Source: Bacillus sp. RO1 (GTDB lineage Bacteria; Bacillota; Bacilli; Bacillales; Bacillaceae_I). From it: DNA of 36,655 nt. The first letter of the stretch is position 1. Every line of letters begins with the position of its first letter. The notes below the pieces were generated by a model that was not told the origin of the DNA, searched no databases, and saw only the letters and a program-made list of their open reading frames with translations. The DNA lies in the NCBI RefSeq assembly GCF_012524115.1, contig NZ_JAAZWB010000056.1:1-36655 (forward strand), read 5' to 3'. Shown here piece by piece: positions 23,289 to 31,215 of the stretch. Made by a program: the position numbers and the translations under genes.

Positions 23289-24245
23289 CTAGTAAACTTT
23301 GAGTTCTTCTGTTTCAAGCTCTAGCTCTTTTCCTAGTAGTTTAGCAAGTTCCAGCATCCCGAATTTGCCGGCTGCTTTTTCGGCGTCTGCGTTATAATTG
23401 GTGTTGGTGTTAACGTCATAGGTGAAGATTTCCCCTTGACTGTTGCGGATAAATTCAATGCCTGCTACTTCAATTTCATTTTCTTGCAGGAACTTTTCAT
23501 ATTTTTCAATGATTGGGTCGGCAAAGCCCTCTACGATACGGAATTTAGGCTTTTTCTCCACTTCTTCGCCTACTGGGCAAAACAAGTCCCCGATCTGGCA
23601 GGCATCGGCCGGGCACAGTTCAAAGCCTTCAGATGTATCGACCTGAACGGCGTACATAAACTTCCCACCGATAAATTCACATCGAGTAATAAAAGGTTCA
23701 GGTGCCTGAATGTATTCTTGGATAAGCGTGATACCATCTACAGGCTCTTCGAAATCAGAGCCATACAAGTATTCTTCAAGCGAGGCTGTCGAATGGAATA
23801 GCTGTACTCCAAGTCCTTTGCCTGCACGATTGTGTTTCGTTATGAAGGAGCCGGAGCCTAATCGTTTAGCCGCTTGCAGTATATGTTCTTTTCCTACCGC
23901 CGCAATGGTTTTCGGTGTCTTTACTCCAGCTTTTTCAAGGGCCGTATACTGATTGACCTTGCTTAATTCCAGCCGAAGGGCACGACTTCCATTCAGCACT
24001 CTTCGATCATGGTATTCCAACCATGAGAGAACAGCCCCTGTTAACTCTGGTGCAAATCGATGGTCCCTTGTGTGAGAAGAGGCGCTCATTCTGTTATAAA
24101 ATACGCCTTCAGGTGGTTCTTCTGTCAAAGGAACCACTCCTTCGTCTAAGTGCCATTCTTCATATGGCAAACCCAACTCTTCTAATCTAGTAGTTAAATG
24201 TGTGGTCCACTCTTTATTTTCATGAATAATATAGATTTTTTCCAC
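23289..24245 (-). CDS. ATP-grasp ligase-like protein of unknown substrate
   Basis: The 318-aa protein has a RimK/D-Ala-ligase type ATP-grasp fold. RALRLELSKVNQYTALEKAGVKTPKT marks the linker to the ATP domain, ITKHNRAGKGLGVQLF the glycine-rich lid, LIQEYI the adenine-binding hinge, and VAGIEFI with TYDVNTNTNYN the metal-binding end. Such enzymes join a carboxylate to an amine or thiol through an acyl phosphate; the substrates here cannot be named. The GTG at 24245 is chosen because GGAGG lies 8 nt upstream, inside the longer open frame that begins at 24269. It is 51 bp after the S-box-controlled monooxygenase on the same strand with no terminator between, so it may share that control. Confidence 0.82.
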   Translation of the reverse strand: MEKIYIIHENKEWTTHLTTRLEELGLPYEEWHLDEGVVPLTEEPPEGVFYNRMSASSHTRDHRFAPELTGAVLSWLEYHDRRVLNGSRALRLELSKVNQYTALEKAGVKTPKTIAAVGKEHILQAAKRLGSGSFITKHNRAGKGLGVQLFHSTASLEEYLYGSDFEEPVDGITLIQEYIQAPEPFITRCEFIGGKFMYAVQVDTSEGFELCPADACQIGDLFCPVGEEVEKKPKFRIVEGFADPIIEKYEKFLQENEIEVAGIEFIRNSQGEIFTYDVNTNTNYNADAEKAAGKFGMLELAKLLGKELELETEELKVY

Positions 24246-24296
24246 GTTGTTTGCCTCCATTTTATGCATATATGATAGTCTATTTTCTGCTAGGTT

Positions 24297-25349
24297 TTAT
24301 GATTGGGCAAGCTCTTTTGCCCTCGGATTAACAAGGGGCATCACCTTTTTGGCGAAACGCTCCATCTCCTCAAGCTGCGGAGAGAACTGCAATAGCAATA
24401 AGTCCACCCCTGCATTCTCAAATTCTTTTATCCTGGTAGCAATCTGCTCTGGCGTCCCAATTAGATTTGGGCGCAATCCTCTATTAGAAACAGAGTAGTC
24501 CTGCAATTGTATTTGTTGCTCTAGCTGTGATTTGCTTGTGAAGTCTTTAAATCCAGCATAAGCTTCGGATTCTTTTACATCGGTGATCCGGTCAAGTTCT
24601 GCTTGGGCTTCCTCTTCTGTATCTCTGCAAATGACATAGGCAGCCATCCCAAAGGATTGAAAAGGAGGATTGGAAGTCTTGGCTCTCTTTTCTTTCATAT
24701 CGCTGATTTTTGACGTCACTTCCTCAACTGTACCGCCGTGCATCACATAGGCATCACAATGCGAGGAGATCACTTCCTTCCCCTTTGGACTCTCGCCGCC
24801 TGCATAAAGGATAGGATTGGGACGTTGCACCGGTTTAGGATGGAGTTTTGTCTCTTTCAGTTGATAATATTTGCCCTCATAGGTAAATGTATCTTCTGTC
24901 CATAAGCCTTTAAGTACATCGATAAACTCTTTTGTACGGTCATAGCGCTCATCATGCTCGGTGAAAATCCCGCCATACTGACGAGCCTCCTCTTCCCACC
25001 ACGCTGACACGACATTGAGCGTGAAGCGCCCATTGCTGATATGATCGATATTTGCCGTTGCTTTTGCTGCAATGGCAGGGTTGTGAAAACCAGGCCTAAT
25101 TGCTGTCATAATTTCTATTTTTTCTGTAACGGCTGCCAAGGCTGCAGCAGTCGACCAGGCCTCCAATGTGTCCTCTTTCGGTCCTTTAATATCATTTTAA
25201 AAAAGCTCCGCAATCAAGGTCGTGTCAAACCCAAGCTGTTCCGCCTGTTGGATTACCTTTTTTGCATAATCAAAAGTAGGAGGCATCTGTTCGTCCTCCA
25301 CATTTCGCAGCCAACCGCCGAAAATCGGCAACCAAAAACCAAACTTCAT
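24297..25349 (-). pseudogene. LLM-class flavin monooxygenase (SsuD/SfnG-like), broken by an in-frame stop
   Basis: The frame encodes a luciferase-like, FMNH2-dependent monooxygenase of the type that releases sulfur from sulfonates or dimethyl sulfone. The start ATG at 25349 has AGGGGGAAG upstream and opens MKFGFWLPIFGGWLRN. The frame runs to IAELF, then TAA at 25199-25197, and continues in the same frame as NDIKGPKED, followed by LEAWSTAAALAA and HISNGRFTLNVVSAWWEEEA to the natural end. A TTA-to-TAA change would restore about 350 codons. The downstream part could restart at TTG 25166 but would lack the first beta-strands of the barrel. A sequencing error is possible. A SAM-I riboswitch directly upstream fits a sulfur-scavenging role. 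Confidence 0.88.
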
Positions 25350-25385
25350 CTCACACTTCCCCCTTCGTTGTTTGTTTATGTAGAC

Positions 25386-25417
25386 AAACAAAAAACTCCT
25401 TCGATAAGAAGAAGTTT
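25386..25417 (-). terminator. SAM riboswitch expression-platform terminator
   Basis: AAACTTCTTC and GAAGGAGTTT form a 10-bp stem around TTATC, followed by TTTTGTTTG. GATAAG on the 3' side of the aptamer P1 can pair with CTTATC in this hairpin, giving the alternative antiterminator. Confidence 0.9.
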
Positions 25418-25439
25418 GAGTACAAGCCCGTCACATCCA

Positions 25440-25554
25440 CTTATCTTCCAAGAACGTTTGTCTTGCTGGAATTGGCACCTATACAGTTGTAGTTGTCTGT
25501 ACTGTATGGTTGCCGGGCTTCACAGGGCCAGTCCCTCCACCTCTCTTGATAAGA
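25440..25554 (-). ncRNA. SAM-I (S-box) riboswitch aptamer
   Basis: On the minus strand the order is the diagnostic one: CTTATCAAGAGAGGTGGAGG, GGACTGGCCC, GAAGCCCGGCAACC, a P3 arm, then GGTGCCAATTCC, the AGCAAG segment and the closing GATAAG of P1. SAM binding favours the downstream terminator, so the genes are expressed when methionine/SAM is scarce. A promoter candidate with TTGTCC-N17-TAGGAT lies at 25588-25616. Confidence 0.95.
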
Positions 25555-25587
25555 AAACTAACTATTCAATTAACATTAATTAGACTA

Positions 25588-25616
25588 ATCCTATCACGAA
25601 ACTTGGTAATGGACAA
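25588..25616 (-). promoter_or_regulatory. candidate promoter of the S-box transcript
   Basis: TTGTCC (25611-25616) and TAGGAT (25588-25593) are 17 nt apart on the minus strand and lie about 35 nt ahead of the aptamer. Confidence 0.5.
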
Positions 25617-25730
25617 GTCTTTCGGATGGCTAAATACAGTGGGTGTATTATTATATTATTGTTACTGTAAAGAATAATGCCTTTTTGAATTTTTAAGTGC
25701 TATTGGGGTTGTAGTGTAGATTAGAGGATG

Positions 25731-26400
25731 AAGACCTCTCTCACCATTTTTCCTGCTTACTCAGGTTTTCATCTGCTTTATGAAGACTTCTCTCACCATT
25801 TTCCTGCTCACTCAGGTCTTCTTCTGCTTTATGAAGACTTCTCTCACCATTTTTCCTGCTCACTCAGGTCTTCATCTGCTTTATCAAGACTTCTCTCACC
25901 ATTTTCCCCGCTTACTCAAGTCTTCATCTGCTTTATGAAGACTTCTCTCACCATTTTTCCTGCTTACTCAGGTCTTCATCGGCCTTATGAAGTCTTCTCT
26001 TTCCATTTTTCCTGCTCACTCAAGTCTTCATCTGCTTTATGAAGACTTCTTCCACCATTTTCACCGCTCACTCAAGTCTTCATCGGCCTTATGAAGACTT
26101 CTTCCACCATTTTCACCGCTCACTCAGGTCTTCATCGGCCTTATGAAGACTTCTCTCACCATTTTTCCTGCTCACTCAGGTCTTCATCGGCCTTATGAAG
26201 ACTTCTTCCACCATTTCCACCGCTCACTCAGGTCTTCATCTGCTTTATGAAGACTTCTCTTACCATTTTTCCTGCTCACTCAAGTCTTCATCGGCCTTAT
26301 GAAGACTTCTTCCACCATTTTCACCGCTTACTCAGGTCTTCATCGGCCTTATGAAGACTTCCCTTACCACTTTTCCTGCTTAATCATGTCTTCATAGAAG
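25731..26400. repeat. 52-bp hairpin repeat array, family B (long), 13 copies
   Basis: GAAGAC or a close variant occurs at 25731, 25781, 25832, 25884, 25936, 25988, 26041, 26093, 26145, 26197, 26249, 26301 and 26353; nine of the twelve steps are exactly 52 bp and the rest 50, 51 and 53. Each unit carries GTCTTCAT and ATGAAGAC separated by seven bases (CTGCTTT or CGGCCTT), an 8-bp stem, followed by CTCTCACCATTTTTCCTGCT. The two loop types alternate irregularly. The array starts about 30 bp beyond the lipoprotein terminator. Its translation is not a gene, since a 52-bp unit shifts frame at each step. Confidence 0.96.
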
Positions 26401-26430
26401 GCATGAAGCCCACACCGCGCTAAGGGTATC

Positions 26431-26459
26431 AAAAAACGCCCCCCAAACCTGGAAGGCGT
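26431..26459 (-). terminator. terminator of the lipoprotein gene
   Basis: On the minus strand ACGCC and GGCGT close a loop containing further CC/GG pairs, and TTTTTT follows, 15 bp past the stop. Confidence 0.82.
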
Positions 26460-26473
26460 CTCGCTAAAAACTA

Positions 26474-26968
26474 TTATTGTACATCCTTTTCAAAATTAGG
26501 AGCGTGCAAGCCTGCTGCTTCAAACGTTTCTCCTATTTTTTGGTGGAAACTCTCCAATGCAGCTGTCACTTCTTCACCATCTGAACCTTCTGACATGGCT
26601 GCAGCACGTTCTTCAAAATATAAGGCCAATAATTCAATGGAATCCTTCATATCAGCCTGAAGATCCTTATCCAGATTTTCTGGTATCTCAATCCCTCGAA
26701 GTTCATTCGCAATTCGGTTACTAGCCTCAACAGCCGCCTCAAGATCCCCTGCACCCTCTGACATTTCATAAGATGTTACTGGCTCAAGATGCTTGCGAAT
26801 GGTCTGAATCATTTCCATTTGTATATTCATAAGGACGGTTACCGTTTCCCCACTCTGATCAGCAGGAACCTTTTCTGAATCGGCCGTGTCCACATTATTT
26901 GTTTCCTCTGTGCATGCAGATAGCACAATTACTAAAACAAGTATCATAGAGAAAGTCCACTTTTTCAT
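26474..26968 (-). CDS. small secreted lipoprotein of unknown function
   Basis: The 164-aa precursor has a lipoprotein signal peptide: KKW, a hydrophobic core (FSMILVLVIV), then lipobox LSAC with Cys19 as the lipidation site. The mature part starts with an acidic, Asp/Thr-rich linker. Three or four predicted helices follow (MNIQMEMIQTIRKHLEPV, LEAAVEASNRIANELRGI, ADMKDSIELLALYFEERAAA, ALESFHQKIGETFEAAGL), suggesting a helical bundle on the outer face of the membrane. The ATG at 26968 is chosen for AAAAGGAG upstream; the upstream ATG at 26986 overlaps that site. No family is recognised. Confidence 0.83.
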   Translation of the reverse strand: MKKWTFSMILVLVIVLSACTEETNNVDTADSEKVPADQSGETVTVLMNIQMEMIQTIRKHLEPVTSYEMSEGAGDLEAAVEASNRIANELRGIEIPENLDKDLQADMKDSIELLALYFEERAAAMSEGSDGEEVTAALESFHQKIGETFEAAGLHAPNFEKDVQ

Positions 26969-27125
26969 TTCAAATCTCCTTTTCATCTGGCATTACGGGA
27001 ATAGTGTACCCGTTTTCACTCATGCTGTATATACTTCCACCAAAAGTTGGATTCTTCTATGTATAATTAATTTTCTTACATCTTTATATACATTGTTAAA
27101 AAATTATTAAAATAATATTTTCTAC

Positions 27126-27154
27126 TTGCATTGTTCAACGTCATGCCATACAAT
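27126..27154 (+). promoter_or_regulatory. promoter of the EIICB operon
   Basis: TTGCAT (27126-27131) and TACAAT (27149-27154) are 17 nt apart. The expected start is close to 27161, immediately before the operator palindrome. The rest of 26969-27125 is AT-rich with no feature I can name. Confidence 0.82.
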
Positions 27155-27161
27155 AGGAAAA

Positions 27162-27175
27162 TGCAAACGGTTGCA
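27162..27175. promoter_or_regulatory. cre-like / LacI-family operator at the EIICB transcription start
   Basis: TGCAAACGGTTGCA is palindromic around a central CG and sits at the predicted start site. It matches the CcpA cre consensus except at two positions, and also resembles MalR-type sites of the LacI family. Either protein would repress from here. Confidence 0.7.
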
Positions 27176-27255
27176 CTATAAGTGCACTAACTCGCACTAA
27201 AATGAATTCGTTTTCAACAAAAAATAGAAACAATAATAGAAAGAAGGCTGTTAAT

Positions 27256-28899
27256 ATGAAGAACTTTTTGTCTTTTGATTTCTGGCAGAAATTCGGTAAA
27301 GCTTTACTAGTAGTGGTTGCGGTTATGCCTGCTGCAGGTATTATGATTTCTCTTGGTAAGTTGGTTGGCATGACTGGTGGAGACATCGCTCTTGTGCAAA
27401 CGATTGCAAGAGTAATGGAGGATATCGGTTGGGGAATCATCACCAACCTGCATGTATTGTTCGCAGTTGCCATTGGTGGATCATGGGCGAAAGAGCGTGC
27501 AGGCGGTGCTTTTGCAGCATTGATCGCATTCGTTCTTATCAACCGTATCACTGGCGCAATCTTTGGGGTTAACAACTCTATGGTGGCAGACCCTGAAGCT
27601 ACTTTCACCACTCTTTTTGGACAAGAACTTATTGTAGGTGACTACTTTACAACTGTGTTAGGTGCTCCTGCATTAAATATGGGAGTATTTGTTGGTATCA
27701 TTGCTGGTTTCCTTGGTGCTAACCTTTTCAATAAATTTTATAACTATAGTAAATTACCTGATTCTTTATCTTTCTTTAACGGTAAACGTTTTGTACCATT
27801 CGTTGTAATTGGTGGTTCTGTTATCGCAGGTATTGCACTTAGTGTGGTTTGGCCGTTCATTCAAGGAATGTTAAATGATTTTGGTGTATGGATCGCTTCA
27901 TCTAGAGACAGCGCGCCTATCATTGCTCCTTTCATTTTCGGTGCGCTTGAGCGTCTATTGTTGCCGTTCGGCTTGCATCATATGTTAACGGTACCAATGA
28001 ACTACACGTCACTTGGTGGAACTTACACTATTTTAACTGGCGGTAGCGCAGGCTCTGTTGTAGCAGGTCAAGATCCATTATGGTTAGCTTGGATTGCTGA
28101 TTTGAACAACTTCCTGGCAGCTGGTGACACAGAATCTTATGAAGCGCTTTTACGTGAAGTAGTACCTGCTCGTTTCAAAGTAGGACAAATGATTCTTTCT
28201 TGTGCGGCATTGATCGGTATTGCGTATGCGATGTATCGTAATGTAGATAAAGATAAGCGTAAAAAATATAAGTCTATGTTCTTCTCTGCAGGTCTTGCAG
28301 TATTTTTGACTGGTGTTACAGAGCCGATCGAATTCATGTTTATGTTTGCGGCTCCTGTGTTATATGTAATTTATGCGATTATGACAGGACTTGCTTTCGC
28401 TATTGTTGATATCATCGATATTCGTGTTCATGCGTTCGGAGTTATTGAGTTGTTGACTCGTACACCAATGATTGTAAAAGCTGGCTTATGGTTAGATCTA
28501 GTAAACTTTGTGATTGCATGTTTAGTATTCTTCGGATTGAACTTTGCGGTAGCGAACTTCATGATCAAGAAATTCAACTTCCCTACTCCGGGTCGTAACG
28601 GTAACTATATCGAGCAAGAAGAAGGCGCTGGTAACGGTGCAGCTGCAAGTGTACAAGCAGATTCCTTGGCACCTGCAATCATCGACTTGCTTGGTGGAGC
28701 ACAAAATATCGAAGACGTGGATGCATGTATGACTCGTCTGCGTGTTACAGTAAAAGATAGAGAAAAAGTTGCAAATGAAGCTGCATGGAAAGAAAAAGGT
28801 GCGCTTGGACTGATCGTGAAAGACCGCGGGGTACAAGCAATCTATGGACCGAAAGCTGATGTAATCAAATCTGATATTCAAGACTTGTTGGGAGCGTAA
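27256..28899 (+). CDS. PTS EIICB, glucose/alpha-glucoside family
   Basis: The 547-aa permease phosphorylates its sugar during uptake. The N-terminal EIIC domain, from about residue 1 to 430, has about ten membrane helices with GIMISLGKLVG, FGLHHMLTVPMNYTSLGGTY and FLTGVTEPIEFMFMFAAP. A linker rich in Gly, Ala and Glu follows. The C-terminal EIIB has the phospho-cysteine in DACMTRLRVTV at about 491. There is no EIIA; the protein at 17330-17839 could serve. The ATG at 27256 has GAAGG upstream. Family resemblance is to maltose/alpha-glucoside carriers, but the sugar is not certain. The next gene starts 6 bp after its stop. Confidence 0.9.
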   Translation: MKNFLSFDFWQKFGKALLVVVAVMPAAGIMISLGKLVGMTGGDIALVQTIARVMEDIGWGIITNLHVLFAVAIGGSWAKERAGGAFAALIAFVLINRITGAIFGVNNSMVADPEATFTTLFGQELIVGDYFTTVLGAPALNMGVFVGIIAGFLGANLFNKFYNYSKLPDSLSFFNGKRFVPFVVIGGSVIAGIALSVVWPFIQGMLNDFGVWIASSRDSAPIIAPFIFGALERLLLPFGLHHMLTVPMNYTSLGGTYTILTGGSAGSVVAGQDPLWLAWIADLNNFLAAGDTESYEALLREVVPARFKVGQMILSCAALIGIAYAMYRNVDKDKRKKYKSMFFSAGLAVFLTGVTEPIEFMFMFAAPVLYVIYAIMTGLAFAIVDIIDIRVHAFGVIELLTRTPMIVKAGLWLDLVNFVIACLVFFGLNFAVANFMIKKFNFPTPGRNGNYIEQEEGAGNGAAASVQADSLAPAIIDLLGGAQNIEDVDACMTRLRVTVKDREKVANEAAWKEKGALGLIVKDRGVQAIYGPKADVIKSDIQDLLGA

Positions 28900-28905
28900 T
28901 AAACG

Positions 28906-29700
28906 ATGAATTTACTAACCTTAAACTGCCACTCTTGGCAGGAAGAGAACCAAATGGAAAAGATACAGCATATCGCGAAAGCCATTAAGGAACAAGCATA
29001 CGATGTCATCGCTCTTCAAGAGGTTAGTCAAAGCATCGATGCCGAAGTGGTCAAAGACAACATCAAACAAAACAACTTCGGCCTTGTTTTACAGCAAGAG
29101 CTTGAGAAAATAGGGGTTTCAGACTACGAGTTAGTCTGGGACTTCGCCCATATGGGGTATGACACGTACGAGGAAGGCCTTGCCATTTTGACTCGACACC
29201 CTATCAAAAAGACTCACTCCTTCTTTGTATCAAAAAGTACGGACACTGACTTTTGGAAAACACGTAAAATTGTCGGTGTGACAGTGGAAGTGCAAGGTGA
29301 GGAGATGTCCTTTTACACATGCCATCTAGGTTGGTGGGATGATAAAGAGGAGCCAGGTAAGTATCAGATGGAGCAATTACTCAAGCAGGTCAAGGGAACG
29401 GAACCTTACTTCCTAATGGGAGACTTTAATAATAGTGCTCATATTGAAGGAGAAGGTTATGATTATTTGACTTTGACAGTTGGACTGCATGATACGTATC
29501 TTCTTGCGTCTGAAAAAGATTCAGGTGTGACAGTGGAAGGAAGTATAGCTGGTTGGGATAAGAACAAGCAGGACTTGAGGATTGATTTAATTTTGGCAAG
29601 CTCTCCTGTTAAGGTCACATCTTCTAATGTTATTTTCAACGGAAGAAACAGAGAAGTTGTCTCAGACCACTATGGGGTAGAAGTAACCGTGGAAATATAG
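28906..29700 (+). CDS. endonuclease/exonuclease/phosphatase-fold metal-dependent hydrolase
   Basis: The 264-aa cytosolic protein has the EEP fold: LLTLNCHSW at the N-terminus, IALQEVSQ with the metal-binding Glu, MGDFNN mid-protein, DLRIDLILAS near residue 230 and SDHYGVEV at the end. All catalytic blocks of the DNase I/phosphodiesterase family are present. It is co-transcribed with the PTS EIICB, beginning 6 bp after it, and a strong terminator follows. The pairing suggests a role on a phosphorylated sugar or a sugar phosphodiester rather than on DNA, but that is inference. Confidence 0.9.
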   Translation: MNLLTLNCHSWQEENQMEKIQHIAKAIKEQAYDVIALQEVSQSIDAEVVKDNIKQNNFGLVLQQELEKIGVSDYELVWDFAHMGYDTYEEGLAILTRHPIKKTHSFFVSKSTDTDFWKTRKIVGVTVEVQGEEMSFYTCHLGWWDDKEEPGKYQMEQLLKQVKGTEPYFLMGDFNNSAHIEGEGYDYLTLTVGLHDTYLLASEKDSGVTVEGSIAGWDKNKQDLRIDLILASSPVKVTSSNVIFNGRNREVVSDHYGVEVTVEI

Positions 29701-29733
29701 TCGAGTTTTGACGTATTTCCTAGGAAAATGTGA

Positions 29734-29770
29734 AAAGGTGAACGGCAGGAATGTGCTGTTCACCTTTTTT
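29734..29770 (+). terminator. terminator of the EIICB-EEP operon
   Basis: AAAGGTGAAC and GTTCACCTTT form a 10-bp stem around GGCAGGAATGTGCT, followed by TTT. It also lies next to the end of the convergent ATPase gene. Confidence 0.93.
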
Positions 29771-29777
29771 AGTGTCG

Positions 29778-30875
29778 TTATTTTGTATCTGCTATGGCTT
29801 CTATTTCTGCTTGAATTCTCTTGGTCCACTCATCCACCACAGTATAATCCATAGCTTTTACATAGATTTCTTCTAATTTTCCGTGCCAGCTTTTTGCTTC
29901 TGCCAATTTCCCAATGGCCTCCTGCATCGCTTCTGAATAGCGTTCTTTTACAAGAGCAATTTCCCTTTCATACCGTTCGTCTGTCCCTGTACGAATCGTA
30001 ATATCATACATATCCACAATGGAATCCCCATCACGCTCTGGGAAATATTCATGTGGGGCTGTACTGTCAAAAATGGCGAAACCAAGCTCTCGGCAGATAA
30101 TCATATCTAAACTGTATGGATCAAACCCACAATGATAGACTTCCACATCAAACCCTTTTTCTTCGGAGGCTTTAGCAAGCTTCTTCAGCATGGTGGATTT
30201 CCCCGAACCCGGACGACCTTTTATAAAATACCGATGTGTCAGACCTTCTGTCAGGTTTGGCACGAAGTCCTTTGCTCCCGCAGGCGTTGCCGCACCGAGG
30301 AAGCGATGCCTTACATCCGCTTTTTTATCAGATGTCTTACCTTGGAACAATTGCTCCACCAGATCCTGTGTCAGCTTATTTGCCGCCTCAAAGTTCATAT
30401 TATGAATATAATACCTTTCCCAATCATCATGTATTTTCAGGGCTCTCGCAAAAGTTTGGTAAGCCGTCTGGAAGGCTTCCTTCTTTTTGGTTGCTAAGTG
30501 TTGTATTTCCGCTTTCTGTTCAGCAAGTAATTTGGAGTCCCACGCCTCGCCTAGGTTGACGTATTCTTCCACTGCCCCCGGCGCTTTCGGTTCAATAACA
30601 TGTGGCGCAGTACCATCGACTATTCCAATGCCAAGCGCACGGATGACCAACCCATCCACCGACTTTGTATCGGAAGAACAATGAAGCAGTTCAATATCGT
30701 ACCCTTTTTCGTTCCAGACTTTCCCGATTTTTTTGATAAGCGATGATTTCCCTGTCCCTGGTCCGCCCTTGAGGATAAAAATGCGGTCCAATCCTTCTAT
30801 GTTCGATTCATAAAGACTATAAAATCCGCGCGCTGTATTTCCACCAGCATAATAGTTTAATATTTTCCCCGCCAA
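29778..30875 (-). CDS. PRK06851-type protein with two P-loop ATPase domains
   Basis: The 365-aa protein consists of two homologous halves. The first has Walker A GGPGTGKSSLIKK (residues about 37-49), then LHCSSDTKSVDGLVIRALGI and DGTAPHVIEP. The second, from about residue 210, has GRPGSGKSTMLKK, then YHCGFDPYSLDMIICRELGF and DSTAPHEYFP. Each half therefore repeats P-loop, His-Cys pair, Asp-x-x-Ser and TAPH in the same order. The family is known only as a conserved hypothetical of Firmicutes. Translation starts at a TTG preceded by AAAGGGTG. It stands alone between two terminators and its role is unknown. Confidence 0.88.
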   Translation of the reverse strand: MAGKILNYYAGGNTARGFYSLYESNIEGLDRIFILKGGPGTGKSSLIKKIGKVWNEKGYDIELLHCSSDTKSVDGLVIRALGIGIVDGTAPHVIEPKAPGAVEEYVNLGEAWDSKLLAEQKAEIQHLATKKKEAFQTAYQTFARALKIHDDWERYYIHNMNFEAANKLTQDLVEQLFQGKTSDKKADVRHRFLGAATPAGAKDFVPNLTEGLTHRYFIKGRPGSGKSTMLKKLAKASEEKGFDVEVYHCGFDPYSLDMIICRELGFAIFDSTAPHEYFPERDGDSIVDMYDITIRTGTDERYEREIALVKERYSEAMQEAIGKLAEAKSWHGKLEEIYVKAMDYTVVDEWTKRIQAEIEAIADTK

Positions 30876-31003
30876 GATCTAACACCCTTTCAATGGTAGG
30901 TTATCTTACAATTGCGATTCCATTTAGCCTATGCGGCAGGGTATGTTTGGGTGAAAGCCTAGCTATGGTGGTGGGCTGACCAGCTTAAGGAGGAGGGCGG
31001 GCC

Positions 31004-31137
31004 GTTTCTTGATATAATTAAATTTTTCTTGATAAAACTTGAGATTTCTTGATATATTGTGGAATTTCTCGATATAGTTAAATTTTTCTTGATATATTAC
31101 AAATTTTCTCGATATCCTGCAATTTTTCTTGATATGT
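31004..31137 (+). repeat. 20-bp tandem array, family C (right), 7 copies
   Basis: TTCTTGATAT, TTCTCGATAT or TTCTTGATAA occurs at 31006, 31026, 31046, 31066, 31086, 31106 and 31126, exactly 20 bp apart each time. The remaining ten bases of each unit vary. The array begins about 35 bp beyond the topB terminator. I see no gene in 30876-31172. Confidence 0.95.
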
Positions 31138-31172
31138 AGATGGGATGACCCGCAAAAACAGACTCCATACAT

Positions 31173-31206
31173 AAAAAGAGCCGCACTCCTTCCAGAAGAG
31201 TGCGAC
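31173..31206 (-). terminator. topB intrinsic terminator
   Basis: On the minus strand GTCGCACTC and GAGTGCGGC pair around TTCTGGAAG, then TCTTTTT follows, about 10 bp past the stop. Confidence 0.92.
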
Positions 31207-31215
31207 CCCAAACCA

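Noticed and set aside
24297-25166. The downstream part of the monooxygenase as an independent intact gene
   Set aside because: The same frame continues across the stop with family-conserved residues, so this is one interrupted gene. A TTG restart would leave a truncated barrel.
25350-25391. Upstream extension of the monooxygenase frame (MFVYINKQRRGKCE)
   Set aside because: It lies inside the riboswitch terminator and lacks a ribosome binding site. The ATG at 25349 has AGGGGGAAG and the family N-terminus.
25728-26042. A 104-codon open frame of repeated MKTSLTIFPAYSG-like blocks
   Set aside because: It is the translation of the 52-bp array. A 52-bp unit changes frame at each step, there is no ribosome binding site, and no codon pattern is kept.
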